Position numbers and translations under genes: made by a program. 64,000 nucleotides of DNA from Streptomyces sp. NBC_00443 (GTDB lineage Bacteria > Actinomycetota > Actinomycetes > Streptomycetales > Streptomycetaceae). The notes under the pieces were generated by a model. That model saw only the letters and a program-made list of their open reading frames with translations, was not told the origin of the DNA and did not search any database. Where the stretch lies: contig NZ_CP107917.1 of assembly GCF_036014175.1 (NCBI RefSeq), forward strand, positions 2,294,001-2,358,000. The letters are read 5' to 3'. This document shows, one piece after another, positions 50,528-59,882 of the stretch (the first letter of the stretch is position 1; every line of letters begins with the position of its first letter).

Positions 50528-51223
50528 TTAATGCCGCAGGCTCGGCATGTTTACGGGATGTTGCGAATTCCTCACACGCTCCGCGCGATCACCTCGGGAG
50601 CCGAAGCGCAGCCGGTGCGCGGAGATCGAGCGCTCGGTGTGCAGCGCCGTGATCGCGCGGGCGCGCTCGCCGTCGCCGCGCGCCACCGCGTCCACGATCG
50701 CGCCGTGCTCGGTCCAGGACTCCACGGGGTCGGCCGGTGCCTCGACGGCGTACATCCAGGCGATCTTGTGGCGCAGCTGGGTCAGCATCGAGGTCAGGGC
50801 CGGGCTGCCGGAGGCCTGGGCCAGCGTCTCGTGGAACCAGCCGCCCAGCGAGCGCAGGTCCTCGCTGTTTCCCCGCCTTGCCCGCTCCTGGCCCAGCCTG
50901 ACCAGGCCGCGCAGGACCTTCAGATGGGCCTCGGTGCGCCGCTGGGCGGCCCGGGAGGCGCCGAGCGGCTCCAGGAGGGTGCGCATCTCCAGCAGGTCGG
51001 AGGCTTCCTGTTCGCTCGGTTCGGCGACGCACGCGCCCGCGTGCCGCCGGGTCACCACGAAGCCCTCCGCCTCCAGGGTGCGCAGGGCCTCGCGCACGGG
51101 GACGCGGGAGACGCCGTAGCGGCGGGCAAGGAGTTCCTCGGTGAGCCTGCCGCCGCGCGCGTGGACCCCGGCGACGATGTCGTCCCGGATCGCGGTGCAT
51201 ACCGAGTGCGCCGGAATACGCAT
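50528..51223 (-). CDS. GntR-family transcriptional regulator (FCD/FadR subfamily)
   Basis: ATG at 51221-51223 after GGAGGTCGGTC gives 231 residues. The winged-helix domain (AIRDDIVAGVHARGGRLTEE, LARRYGVSRVPVREALRTLE, GFVVTRRHAGACVAEPSEQE) is followed by an all-helical FCD ligand domain (LLEMRTLLEPLGASRAAQRR, LGGWFHETLAQASGSPALTS with metal-type His, WTEHGAIVDAVARGDGERAR). Such regulators respond to small carboxylates. It is not DasR, which belongs to the HutC subfamily. Its targets are unknown. It is adjacent to ptsH but convergent with it. Confidence 0.9.
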   Translation of the reverse strand: MRIPAHSVCTAIRDDIVAGVHARGGRLTEELLARRYGVSRVPVREALRTLEAEGFVVTRRHAGACVAEPSEQEASDLLEMRTLLEPLGASRAAQRRTEAHLKVLRGLVRLGQERARRGNSEDLRSLGGWFHETLAQASGSPALTSMLTQLRHKIAWMYAVEAPADPVESWTEHGAIVDAVARGDGERARAITALHTERSISAHRLRFGSRGDRAERVRNSQHPVNMPSLRH

Positions 51224-51360
51224 GACCGACCTCCGCCTTAATCCCCGTGAAACGTCGACGAATGACGTGTGTTCAGTGACTCTATTGCAACCGGCGGGAA
51301 TTTCCGACGGGAGGCCGGAATCCATGGATATTTTTTGGACAGCGGGTCGTTCGAAACGCC

Positions 51361-51391
51361 GAAAGCCCCGGCTCGGGGAGCCGGGGCTTTC
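51361..51391. terminator. Terminator of the M23 peptidase gene
   Basis: GAAAGCCCCGGCTC at 51361-51374 and GAGCCGGGGCTTTC at 51378-51391 form a 14-bp perfect stem with a three-base loop, 30 bp after the peptidase stop. Confidence 0.85.
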
Positions 51392-51421
51392 GGAAGACGC
51401 AGGGGCATCAGCAGTGGGGCG

Positions 51422-52204
51422 TCAGATGTTCACGCCGTGCGAGCGCAGGTAGGCGACGGGGTCGATGTCGGAGCCGTACTCCTGCGTCGTGCGGGCCTCG
51501 AAGTGCAGGTGCGGCCCGGTGACGTTGCCGGTGGCGCCGGACAGGCCGATCTGCTGACCGGGAGTGACCGTCTGGCCCACCGAGACGGCTATGGACGACA
51601 TGTGGCCGTACTGGGTGTACGTGCCGTCGTTCATCTTGATCACGACCTGATTGCCGTACGACCCGCCCCAGCCGGCCTCCACGACGGTGCCGGAGGCCAC
51701 CGAGTGGACCGAGGTGCCGCTGGCGGCATGGAAGTCGACGCCGGTGTGGCTGCCGGAGGACCAGACGGCGCCGCCGGCCTTGTAGCCCGTGGAGACGTAC
51801 GAGCCGGAGATCGGGGCGACGTAGGACAGCAGGCGCTTGCGCTCGGCCTCGCGGGCGGCGCGCTCCTTGGCCTCGCGCTCCTTCTTCGCCTTTTCGGCGG
51901 CCTTCTTGCGCGCGGCCTCCTCGGCGGCCTTCTTGCGGGCCGCGGCCTCCTTGGCTGCCTGCTCCTGGGCGGCGGCCTGGGCGTCGATCTGGTCGGCGAT
52001 CGAGTTCTCGACGGAGACGACGGGGATGAGGCCGGTCTGCTCGACGGCCGGTTCGGCGGCGAGCGCCGGGGCGGCCAGGGTGCCGATGACGCCGGTGGCG
52101 GTGAGTGCGGCGACGCCCGCGGCGCGGGCGGTGGTGCGCTCGAAGCGGCTGGGGCGACGGTGCTTGCCCGTGGAACGCTTCCCGGTGGCGCAGGTGAACG
52201 CCAT
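51422..52204 (-). CDS. Secreted M23 (LytM) peptidoglycan endopeptidase
   Basis: The 260-residue protein has a twin-basic start and hydrophobic signal segment (AAGVAALTATGVIGTLAAPA, cleavage likely after ALA near residue 49). An Ala/Lys/Glu-rich coiled coil of about 55 residues (70-125) follows, then a C-terminal M23 domain with the zinc ligands H153 and D157 in SHTGVDFH and H232/H234 in GPHLHFE. It should cut peptidoglycan cross-links outside the membrane. The long leader holds a c-di-AMP riboswitch. ATG at 52202-52204 follows GGAAAGGACCAGCCACTTC, a purine-rich site somewhat distant. Confidence 0.92.
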   Translation of the reverse strand: MAFTCATGKRSTGKHRRPSRFERTTARAAGVAALTATGVIGTLAAPALAAEPAVEQTGLIPVVSVENSIADQIDAQAAAQEQAAKEAAARKKAAEEAARKKAAEKAKKEREAKERAAREAERKRLLSYVAPISGSYVSTGYKAGGAVWSSGSHTGVDFHAASGTSVHSVASGTVVEAGWGGSYGNQVVIKMNDGTYTQYGHMSSIAVSVGQTVTPGQQIGLSGATGNVTGPHLHFEARTTQEYGSDIDPVAYLRSHGVNI

Positions 52205-52228
52205 GAAGTGGCTGGTCCTTTCCTTCCT

Positions 52229-52400
52229 TCTCGCCTACCGGGTTAGCTGACGGGTTCGGAGCAGGAAGGTCTCCTACGGACCCCCTCGCGGCTGCGCGGG
52301 CGTCCGATTCACCCCAGGGACTTCTGGGCCCCTCCAGCCGCGAGGCGGTAGGAGGGCGGGTCCCCGGCTCCCCTGGCTCGCGCCGTACGGGGACTCGGCG
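52229..52400 (-). ncRNA. ydaO/yuaA-type c-di-AMP riboswitch
   Basis: Read leftward, the leader contains GGGGTGAATCGGACGCCC, a GTCCGTAGGAGACC segment and CCGAACCCGTCAGCTAACCC followed by GGTAGGCGAG. These are the conserved blocks of the ydaO aptamer as I know it from Streptomyces M23/Rpf peptidase genes. It ends about 25 bases before the peptidase start, so c-di-AMP probably turns expression off. The outer boundaries are estimated. Covariance-model search against RF00379 would settle it. Confidence 0.87.
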
Positions 52401-52551
52401 ATGACTGTCCGGTGCCGCGGGCGCGGCGGAGTGCCTGACGGACAGCCCGGAAGACGCTAAACGGGGCATCTTTCAATCCCCAAACGGATCCTGCCTTTTG
52501 TAGTGCATCCCACAGGTCAGACAGGCAATCTCTCCCTCAATTCGGGCATAA

Positions 52552-52587
52552 AGGGGCCCTGGTGACTCTTTGGTCACCAGGGCCCCT
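52552..52587. terminator. Terminator of the M16 peptidase operon
   Basis: AGGGGCCCTGGTGAC at 52552-52566 and GTCACCAGGGCCCCT at 52573-52587 form a 15-bp perfect stem with loop TCTTTG, 35 bp after the last M16 gene. Confidence 0.85.
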
Positions 52588-52622
52588 ACGCGTGCGTGCC
52601 GTCTCCGGCGCCACGCTTGTCC

Positions 52623-54011
52623 CTACTCGGCCGCCACGACGCTGACTTCACCGATGCCGAGGGCCTCGACGGGCTCCCGGATCTCGGCCGCGTCGCCGAC
52701 GAGGATCGTCACCAGACGGTCGACCGGGAAGGCGCTCACGGCCGCCGCGGTGGCTTCGACGGTGCCGGTCGCGGCGAGCTGCTGGTACAGCGTCGCCTGG
52801 AAGTCGTCGGGCAGGTGCTGCTCGACCTGGTCTGCCAGCGTGCTCGCCACGGCCGCGGCCGTCTCGTACTTCAGCGGCGCCACCCCGACGAGGTTCTGCA
52901 CGGCGAAGTCCCGCTCGGCGTCGGTGAGTCCCCCATCGGCGACACCGCGCAGGACCTTCCAGAGGTCGTCCAGGGCGGGACCGGTGTTCGGGGTGTCCAC
53001 GGAGCCGCTGATGGCGAGCATCGCCGCACCCGAGCCGTCCGGGGCGGAGCGCAGGACCTGCCCGAACGCGCGCACACCGTAGGTGTAGCCCTTCTCCTCG
53101 CGCAGGACCTTGTCCAGGCGGGAGGTGAGGGTGCCGCCGAGGCAGTACGTGCCGAGGACCTGCGCGGGCCAGACGCGGTCGTGCCGGTCGGGACCCACGC
53201 GGCCGATCAGCAGCTGCGTCTGGACGGCGCCGGGGCGGTCCACGATCACGACGCGCCCGGTGTCGTCCGCGGTCACCGGCGGGACCGGCCGGGGCTGGGC
53301 CGGAGACCCGGTCCAGGCTCCCAGGGTGTCGCCGAGGAGGGCGTCGAGGTCGACGCCGGTGAGGTCGCCGACGACCACGACGGTCGACGTCGCCGGGCGC
53401 ACATGCCGCTCGTAGAAGGCACGTACGCCCGCGGAGTCGATGCCGGCGACCGTGTCCTCGGTGCCCTGGCGCGGGCGGGACATGCGCGAGGTCGCCGGGA
53501 ACAGCTGCCTGGACAGCTCCTTGGCGGCGCGGCGCGAGGGGTTGGCCAGCTCGTGCGGGATCTCGTCGAGGCGGTTGCGCACCAGGCGCTCGACCTCGGC
53601 GTCCTCGAACCCGGGCGCCCTGAGCGCGTCGGCGAGCAGGCCGAGCGCCTTCGGGAGACGGGAGACGGGCACCTCGAGGCTGACGCGGACGCCGGGGTGG
53701 TCGGCGTACGCGTCGAGTGTGGCGCCGCAGCGCTCCAGCTCGGCCGCGAACTCCTCGGCGGTGTGCTTGTCGGTGCCCTCCGAGAAGGCACGCGCCATGA
53801 TCGTGGCGATGCCGTCCAGGCCCTTCGGCTCGGCCTCCAGGGGCGTGTCCAGGAGGACCTCGACAGCGACGACCCGCTGGCCGGGGCGGTGGCAGCGCAG
53901 GACCGTCAGGCCGTTGTCCAGCGTGCCGCGCTCCGGTGCCGGGAACGCCCAGGGCCGGGCCTGGCCGGCCTGGGGCTGCGGGTGGAACTCCATGCTGGCG
54001 AGCTCGGTCAC
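52623..54011 (-). CDS. M16-family peptidase-like protein, non-catalytic partner
   Basis: The 462-residue protein has the M16 fold (GTLDNGLTVLRCHRPGQRVV, GIATIMARAFSEGTDKHTAE, LREEKGYTYGVRAFGQVLRS) but lacks HxxEH where the active enzymes have it: the equivalent region reads GLDGIATIMARAF. It should be the regulatory/structural half of a heterodimer as in mitochondrial processing peptidase beta/alpha pairs. GTG at 54009-54011 follows GAGGAG and overlaps the active subunit's stop (GTGA). Confidence 0.9.
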   Translation of the reverse strand: MTELASMEFHPQPQAGQARPWAFPAPERGTLDNGLTVLRCHRPGQRVVAVEVLLDTPLEAEPKGLDGIATIMARAFSEGTDKHTAEEFAAELERCGATLDAYADHPGVRVSLEVPVSRLPKALGLLADALRAPGFEDAEVERLVRNRLDEIPHELANPSRRAAKELSRQLFPATSRMSRPRQGTEDTVAGIDSAGVRAFYERHVRPATSTVVVVGDLTGVDLDALLGDTLGAWTGSPAQPRPVPPVTADDTGRVVIVDRPGAVQTQLLIGRVGPDRHDRVWPAQVLGTYCLGGTLTSRLDKVLREEKGYTYGVRAFGQVLRSAPDGSGAAMLAISGSVDTPNTGPALDDLWKVLRGVADGGLTDAERDFAVQNLVGVAPLKYETAAAVASTLADQVEQHLPDDFQATLYQQLAATGTVEATAAAVSAFPVDRLVTILVGDAAEIREPVEALGIGEVSVVAAE

Positions 54012-55387
54012 TGCGCCGACTCCTCGTTCTCGTCGGTGGTCCCGGCGGGTGCGGCCCCGTCGGGAGCGGCTTCCAGGTCCTCGGCCTCGTCGGCGACCGG
54101 CTCGTACACCAGCACCGCGCGGTTGTCGGGACGCAGACGGGCCTGGGCTACCGTCTGGACCTCCTCAGCGGTGACGTCGAGGACGCGCTGCACGGCGGTG
54201 AAGGCGAGCTGCGGGTCGCCGAAGAGGACGGCGTACCGGCACAGTTCGTCGGCGCGGCCCGCGACCGTGCCGAGCCGGTCCAGCCACTCGCGCTCCAGCT
54301 GGGCCTGCGCGCGCTCCATCTCCTCGGCGGTGGGGCCCTCCTGCGCGAAGCGGGCGAGCTCCTCGTCGACGGCCGCCTCGATGACGGGCACCTCGACGTC
54401 GCCGGACGTCTTCACGTCCAGCCAGCCCAGGGAGGGCGCCCCGGCCAGGCGCAGCAGGCCGAACCCGGCCGCCACGGCCGTACGGTCACGGCGTACCAGC
54501 CGGTTGTAGAGGCGGGAGGACTCGCCGCCGCCGAGGACGGTCAGCGCCAGGTCGGCGGCGTCGCACTCGCGCGTGCCGTCCGTCGGGAGCCGGTAGGCGG
54601 CCATCATCGCGCGCGCGGGGACGTTCTCCTCGACGACCTCGCGCAGCTGCTCGCCGATGGTGTCGGGCAGCGAGCCGTCGCGGGGCGCGGGCTTGCCGTC
54701 GTGGGACTGGATGGAGCCGAAGTACTTCTCGACCCAGGCGAGCGTCTGCGCCGGGTCGATGTCGCCGACGATCGACAGGACGGCGTTGTTGGGCGCGTAG
54801 TAGGTGCGGAAGAACGCGCGGGCGTCCTCCAGACCGGCCGCGTCCAGGTCGGCCATCGAACCGATCGGCGTGTGGTGGTAGGGGTGCCCGTCGGGGTACG
54901 ACAGGGCGGTCAGCTTCTCGAACGCCGTGCCGTACGGGACGTTGTCGTAGCGCTGCCGGCGCTCGTTCTTGACGACATCGCGCTGGTTTTCCAGGCCCTC
55001 CTCGTCGAGCGCCACCAGGAGGCTGCCCATGCGGTCGGCCTCCAGCCAGAGCGCGAGCTCCAGCTGGTGGGCGGGCATGGTCTCGAAGTAGTTGGTGCGC
55101 TCGAAGCTCGTGGTGCCGTTCGGCGAGCCGCCCGCGCCCTGGACGAGCTCGAAGTGGCCCGTGCCCTTCACGCTGCTCGAACCCTGGAACATCAGGTGCT
55201 CGAAGAGGTGGGCGAGTCCGGTACGGCCCTTGACCTCGTGGCGGGAGCCGACGTCGTACCAGAGGCAGACCGCGGCGACCGGCGTGAGGTGGTCCTCGGA
55301 GAGCACCACGCGCAGGCCGTTGGCCAGGCGGTGCTCCGTGGCGGTGAGGCCGCCGGATTGTGCCTCCGGTGTGGCCGTGTGACCCAT
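54008..55387 (-). CDS. M16-family zinc metallopeptidase (pitrilysin/insulinase type), catalytic subunit
   Basis: The 459-residue protein has the inverted zinc motif HLFEHLMFQGS with H60, E63 and H64, a downstream Glu cluster (EKLTALSYPDGHPYHHTPIG), and LTVLGGGESSRLYNRLVRRD of the second half. It cleaves oligopeptides or processing substrates in the cytoplasm. No signal peptide. It forms a heterodimer candidate with the downstream non-catalytic homologue, to which it is translationally coupled. Confidence 0.93.
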   Translation of the reverse strand: MGHTATPEAQSGGLTATEHRLANGLRVVLSEDHLTPVAAVCLWYDVGSRHEVKGRTGLAHLFEHLMFQGSSSVKGTGHFELVQGAGGSPNGTTSFERTNYFETMPAHQLELALWLEADRMGSLLVALDEEGLENQRDVVKNERRQRYDNVPYGTAFEKLTALSYPDGHPYHHTPIGSMADLDAAGLEDARAFFRTYYAPNNAVLSIVGDIDPAQTLAWVEKYFGSIQSHDGKPAPRDGSLPDTIGEQLREVVEENVPARAMMAAYRLPTDGTRECDAADLALTVLGGGESSRLYNRLVRRDRTAVAAGFGLLRLAGAPSLGWLDVKTSGDVEVPVIEAAVDEELARFAQEGPTAEEMERAQAQLEREWLDRLGTVAGRADELCRYAVLFGDPQLAFTAVQRVLDVTAEEVQTVAQARLRPDNRAVLVYEPVADEAEDLEAAPDGAAPAGTTDENEESAQ

Positions 55388-55933
55388 GGGCAAGGTGTCC
55401 TTCCGGTCGCGTGCACTGCGTTGTGTCGAGTGGTTCGTGCTCAGTTCCTGCCACTGTATGCAGCGTCCGAAGGGTCGGCGAAGTTCCCGGTCAGAACGCC
55501 GGGCCGGTACGCGGGTGAGTGCGGGCCCGCGTCGACGCGCGGGGCGGCCCTCAAGCACGGCTCGCCGTCCCCTCCCGCGCCCCTGCCGAACGGGGCCGGC
55601 CCGGGACGCGCCGACCGTGCCCACAGGGCGTACTCGGGCTCGTACACCCCGCGACCTGGCACGGTGCCCGCCGATCACTCCGGCGAGTGAACGGTCTCGC
55701 GGCGCGCGCTTGCCTTCGACTTCTCCGGCCGCAAGCGCGGTCCCGGACCATGATGTTCGTGCCCCACCCCTCCCCTCCGTCGCGGGGGAGGCCCGGCGTC
55801 GGCGACACTTCTGCGATGCCGGGTCGGAGCCCAACATCGGGTCCTGGTCGGTGGTTGTCAGTGCCGCGGTCCACAATGGTCCGCGTCAGATCCGCAAACG
55901 CTCGAGCGACCAGAACCAGAGGAGCCGGCAGCG
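55388..55933. other. 546-bp divergent spacer between the M16 operon and parC
   Basis: This must hold promoters for both directions. The sequence is very GC-rich and holds no convincing frame. Short purine-rich pieces occur just before parC. I see no operator or RNA structure that stands out. Confidence 0.45.
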
Positions 55934-58390
55934 ATGGCCCGCCGCAGCACGAAGAACCCGCCGCCCGAGGACTCGTACGAGGAGAAGATCCTCGACATCG
56001 ACGTCGTCGACGAGATGCAGGGCTCCTTCCTCGAGTACGCGTACTCGGTCATCTACTCCCGCGCCCTGCCGGACGCCCGCGACGGCCTCAAGCCCGTGCA
56101 CCGTCGCATCGTCTACCAGATGAACGAGATGGGCCTGCGCCCCGACCGCGGCTATGTGAAGTGCGCCCGCGTCATCGGCGAGGTCATGGGTAAGTTGCAC
56201 CCGCACGGCGACGCGTCGATCTACGACGCCCTGGTGCGCATGGCCCAGCCCTTCTCGATGCGCCTCCCGCTGGTCGACGGCCACGGCAACTTCGGGTCGC
56301 TGGGCAACGACGACCCGCCGGCCGCCATGCGGTACACCGAGTGCCGGCAGGCCGCTGCGACCAGCCTGATGACCGAGTCGATCGACGAGGACACGGTCAA
56401 CTTCACGCCCAACTACGACGGCCAGGAGCGGGAGCCGGTGGCGCTGCCCGCCGCCTTCCCGAACCTCCTCGTCAACGGCGCGTCCGGCATCGCCGTCGGC
56501 ATGGCCACGAACATGCCGCCGCACAACCTCTCCGAGGTCATCGCGGCCGCCCGCCACCTGATCCGCCACCCGAACGCGGATCTGGAAACGCTGATGAAGC
56601 ACGTCCCGGGCCCCGACCTGCCCACCGGCGGCCGGATCGTCGGCCTGGCCGGCATCCGGGACGCGTACGAGACGGGCCGCGGGACTTTCAAGATCCGTGC
56701 CACGGTCGAGATCGAGACCGTGACCGCCCGCCGCAAGGGTCTCGTCGTCACCGAACTGCCCTTCACGGTCGGCCCGGAGAAGGTGATCGCCAAGATCAAG
56801 GACCTGGTCGGCTCGAAGAAGCTGCAGGGCATCGCCGACGTCAAGGACCTCACCGACCGCGCGCACGGCCTGCGCCTGGTCATCGAGATCAAGAACGGCT
56901 TCGTGCCGGAGGCGGTCCTGGAGCAGCTGTACAAGCTGACGCCGATGGAGGAGTCCTTCGGCATCAACAACGTCGCGCTGGTCGACGGCCAGCCCCTCAC
57001 CCTGGGCCTGAAGGAACTGCTGGAGGTCTACCTCGACCACCGCTTCGAGGTCGTCCGACGCCGCAGCGAGTTCCGCCGCAGCAAGCGCCGCGACCGACTG
57101 CACCTGGTCGAGGGCCTGCTCACGGCCCTGGTCGACATCGACGAGGTCATCCGCCTGATCCGCTCCAGCGAGAACAGCGCACAGGCCAAGGAGCGCCTGA
57201 TGGAGCGCTTCTCGCTGAGCGAGGTCCAGACCCAGTACATCCTCGACACGCCGCTGCGCCGTCTCACCAAGTACGACCGCATCGAGCTGGAGGCGGAGAA
57301 GGAGCGGCTGAACGAGGAGATCGCCGAGCTGACGCGTATCCTCGACTCGGACGCCGAGCTGCGCAAGCTGGTCTCCGCCGAACTAGCCTCGGTCGCCAAG
57401 AAGTTCGGCACTGAACGCCGTACGGTCCTGCTGGAGTCCGCGGGTGCGCCGGTCGCCACCGCGTCGCTTCAGGTGGCGGACGACCCGTGCCGGGTGCTCC
57501 TGTCCTCGACGGGTCTGCTCGCCCGTACGGCGAACGGCGACCCGTTCGCGGAGGACGGCGAGGCGAAGCGCTCCAAGCACGACGTGATCCTCTCGGCGGT
57601 GCCGGCGACGGCCCGCGGTGAGGTGGGCGCGGTGACGTCCACGGGCCGGCTGCTGCGGATCAACGTCGTCGATCTGCCACAGCTGCCGGAGACCGCGTCG
57701 CGGCCGAACCTCTCGGGCGGCGCACCCCTGTCGGAGTTCGTCTCCCTGGAGGGCGACGAGACCCTGGTCTGCCTGGCCACGCTCGACGAGTCCTCCCCCG
57801 GCCTGGCGATCGGCACGGAACAGGGTGTCGTCAAGCGCGTGGTGCCCGACTACCCGACCAACAAGGACGAGTTGGAGGTCATCACCCTGAAGGAGGGCGA
57901 CCGGATCGTCGGTGCGATCGAGCTACGCACGGGTGAGGAGGACCTGGTCTTCATCACGGACGACGCACAGCTGCTGCGCTATCAGGCCGCGCAGGTCCGC
58001 CCGCAGGGCCGCGCCGCCGGCGGTATGACGGGCATCAAGCTCACCGAGGGCGCGAAGGTGATCTCTTTCACGGCCGTGGACCCGGCGGTCGACGCGGTGG
58101 TGTTCACGGTCGCGGGCTCGCGCGGCACGCTGGACGACTCGGTCCAGACGACGGCCAAGCTGACCCCGTTCGACCAGTACCCGCGCAAGGGCCGTGCCAC
58201 CGGTGGCGTGCGCTGCCAGCGGTTCCTGAAGGGCGAGGACTGCCTGGCCCTGGCCTGGGCGGGCGCCGTCCCGGCACGCGCCGCGCAGAAGAACGGCACC
58301 CCGGCAGACCTCCCGGAGATCGATCCGCGTCGCGACGGCTCGGGGGTGTCGCTGCCGAAGACGGTGTCGGTGGTGGCGGGCCCGGTCTAG
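55934..58390 (+). CDS. parC: Topoisomerase IV subunit A (ParC / second GyrA-type)
   Basis: The 818-residue protein has the breakage-reunion domain ([20 protein letters not shown], the winged-helix quinolone region [17 protein letters not shown] at 89-105, the active Tyr134 in [11 protein letters not shown]) and a C-terminal beta-pinwheel ([39 protein letters not shown]). The canonical gyrA GyrA-box is not evident, in line with ParC. The quinolone-position residue is Ala94, as in mycobacterial GyrA, not Ser. It decatenates daughter chromosomes. RBS AGAGGAGCC precedes ATG by about nine bases. Its stop overlaps the converging COG0523 stop. Confidence 0.93.
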   Translation: MARRSTKNPPPEDSYEEKILDIDVVDEMQGSFLEYAYSVIYSRALPDARDGLKPVHRRIVYQMNEMGLRPDRGYVKCARVIGEVMGKLHPHGDASIYDALVRMAQPFSMRLPLVDGHGNFGSLGNDDPPAAMRYTECRQAAATSLMTESIDEDTVNFTPNYDGQEREPVALPAAFPNLLVNGASGIAVGMATNMPPHNLSEVIAAARHLIRHPNADLETLMKHVPGPDLPTGGRIVGLAGIRDAYETGRGTFKIRATVEIETVTARRKGLVVTELPFTVGPEKVIAKIKDLVGSKKLQGIADVKDLTDRAHGLRLVIEIKNGFVPEAVLEQLYKLTPMEESFGINNVALVDGQPLTLGLKELLEVYLDHRFEVVRRRSEFRRSKRRDRLHLVEGLLTALVDIDEVIRLIRSSENSAQAKERLMERFSLSEVQTQYILDTPLRRLTKYDRIELEAEKERLNEEIAELTRILDSDAELRKLVSAELASVAKKFGTERRTVLLESAGAPVATASLQVADDPCRVLLSSTGLLARTANGDPFAEDGEAKRSKHDVILSAVPATARGEVGAVTSTGRLLRINVVDLPQLPETASRPNLSGGAPLSEFVSLEGDETLVCLATLDESSPGLAIGTEQGVVKRVVPDYPTNKDELEVITLKEGDRIVGAIELRTGEEDLVFITDDAQLLRYQAAQVRPQGRAAGGMTGIKLTEGAKVISFTAVDPAVDAVVFTVAGSRGTLDDSVQTTAKLTPFDQYPRKGRATGGVRCQRFLKGEDCLALAWAGAVPARAAQKNGTPADLPEIDPRRDGSGVSLPKTVSVVAGPV

Positions 58391-59559
58391 ACCTCCTCGA
58401 AGGCCCCGATCTCCGGGTCCTGGCCCTCCGGGTCCTGGCCCTCCGGGCCCTGGTCCTCCGGGCCCTTTACGTAGCGCAGAACGCCCCACATGCCGTGCTC
58501 GTCGGCGTGCGGGGCGTCGCTCTTGCACGCCTGAAGGTCCTTGGCCAGGGCAGCGGAATCGATGCCGGAGCCGATGAGCACGAGCTGGGTGAGGCGGGCG
58601 CCGGCGGCCGGCCAGGGCTCCGGGTAGAAGCGGAGGAAGCGGCCGACGACGTGGACGGCATAGCGGTTGTGAAGGTCGTACGGGCCGAAGTCGACGTACC
58701 CCTTGATGCGGTAGAGCCCCTCCGGCCTGCTGTCCAGGAAGTCCATCAACCGACGTGGGTCGAGGGGAACTTCGGAGGTGAAGGGCAGACTGTCGTAGCC
58801 GGTGTGCAGATGGCCGCAGTGGTCCTCACCGTGCTCGTGCGGACCGTCGTACTCGTCCGGACCGTCGTGCTCATGCAGGCCGTCGTGCTGGTGCGGGCCG
58901 TCGTGCTGGTGCAGGTCGTCGAAGGACAGCTGCCCGATGCGCTCCTCGCCGGGACGGCAGTCGAAGAGGAACTCGGGGTCGATACGGGCATAGGTGGCGG
59001 GAACGACGGCAGCACCGTCAGTGAGATCGCGGACCAGCCCGAGGATGCGCTCGCCGTCCTCCGCGCGGTCCAGCTTGTTGACGACAACGAGGTCGGCGAG
59101 GGCTAGATGCCGGTCGACCTCGGGGTGCCTGGCGCGCGTGTCCTCGAACTCGGCGGCGTCGACGACCTCGACGAGTCCGCCGTACACGATGCCCGGATGC
59201 TCGCTGGCGAGCACCATGCGCACGAGTTCCTGGGGCTCGGCAAGGCCGCTGGCCTCGATGACGATGACGTCGATGCCGGTGGAGGGCCGGGCGAGCCGCT
59301 CCAGGTAGACATCCAGCTCACTGGAGTCGACGGCACAGCACAGGCAGCCGTTCCCGAGGGAGACGGTGGAGTCGCCGAGCGCGCCGGCGACGGCCATGGC
59401 GTCGATCTCGATGGCTCCGAAGTCGTTGACGATGGCGCCGATGCGGGTGCCGCCGCTGCGGTGGAGGAGGTGGTTGAGCAGAGTCGTCTTGCCGGAACCG
59501 AGGAATCCGGCGAGGACGACGACCGGAATCTGCTGCGGCACGGGGCTCGGCTGACTCAA
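58387..59559 (-). CDS. COG0523 (CobW/ZNG1-type) metallochaperone GTPase
   Basis: TTG at 59557-59559 after AAAGGTCGCACG gives 390 residues. Motifs are VVLAGFLGSGKTTLLNHLLH (Walker A), the metal-binding GNGCLCC with C72, C74 and C75, EASGLAEPQE and LVVVNKLDRAEDG, then a CobW-C domain. A His-rich stretch (DLHQHDGPHQHDGLHEHDGP and on, around residues 220-260) marks the zinc-type chaperones. The C-terminal Glu/Pro/Gln repeats come from a 15-bp tandem repeat. It hands zinc to a client enzyme under shortage. The stop overlaps the parC stop in a GGTCTAGACC palindrome. Confidence 0.88.
   Translation of the reverse strand: MSQPSPVPQQIPVVVLAGFLGSGKTTLLNHLLHRSGGTRIGAIVNDFGAIEIDAMAVAGALGDSTVSLGNGCLCCAVDSSELDVYLERLARPSTGIDVIVIEASGLAEPQELVRMVLASEHPGIVYGGLVEVVDAAEFEDTRARHPEVDRHLALADLVVVNKLDRAEDGERILGLVRDLTDGAAVVPATYARIDPEFLFDCRPGEERIGQLSFDDLHQHDGPHQHDGLHEHDGPDEYDGPHEHGEDHCGHLHTGYDSLPFTSEVPLDPRRLMDFLDSRPEGLYRIKGYVDFGPYDLHNRYAVHVVGRFLRFYPEPWPAAGARLTQLVLIGSGIDSAALAKDLQACKSDAPHADEHGMWGVLRYVKGPEDQGPEGQDPEGQDPEIGAFEEV
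58411..58470. repeat. Four tandem 15-bp repeats in the COG0523 gene 3' end
   Basis: CTCCGGGTCCTGGCC occurs at 58411-58425 and 58426-58440, and as CTCCGGGCCCTGGTC and CTCCGGGCCCTTTAC at 58441-58470. In the leftward gene it encodes a (G/D)PE(G/D)Q repeat near the C-terminus, so copy number can change without shifting frame. Confidence 0.85.
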
Positions 59560-59882
59560 CGTGCGACCTTTCTCACGCCGACGAGTGCACCGGCTCACGG
59601 GTCCGGCGCGCGTACGAAGATTGAATGCCGACCCAGGATACGAGCCGGAAGAATCACTGCGAAGTGAACGATTGTTAGCAGCACTTGCCGGGCAGACGTT
59701 GGGCATGGCGCCGGAGCGTGCGACCCTCGCTTCCCTCCGTGCGCCGCCTCTCCGCCTCCCCGCCGATCAGAGCCGCTCGGCACTCTGGGAGACGGCAAGC
59801 GCCGCCCACGGCTCGCCGGTTCCCTCCAGTCGACCCGCACCCCGACGACCGGCGGACGGCCGTTTGATCGGGGGTAATTGAC
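59560..59882. other. 323-bp divergent spacer between the COG0523 gene and a hypothetical
   Basis: The promoters of both genes lie here. I looked for a Zur box in front of the COG0523 gene and saw no clear match. The sequence includes AT-richer pieces (GAACGATTGTTAGCAGC near 59670), possible promoters. Confidence 0.45.

Larger units (their letters stand above)
52205..52622. other. 418-bp leader and spacer of the M23 peptidase gene
   Basis: From right to left this holds the 15-bp-stem terminator of the M16 operon (52552-52587), the presumed promoter of the peptidase gene (around 52420-52540, relatively AT-rich near 52490-52545), and the riboswitch aptamer. It contains no gene. Confidence 0.6.

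Noticed and set aside
59560..59720. Zur box in front of the COG0523 gene
   Set aside because: I found no stretch resembling the TGAAAATCATTTTCA-type consensus; the gene may not be zinc-regulated through Zur, or the site is weak.
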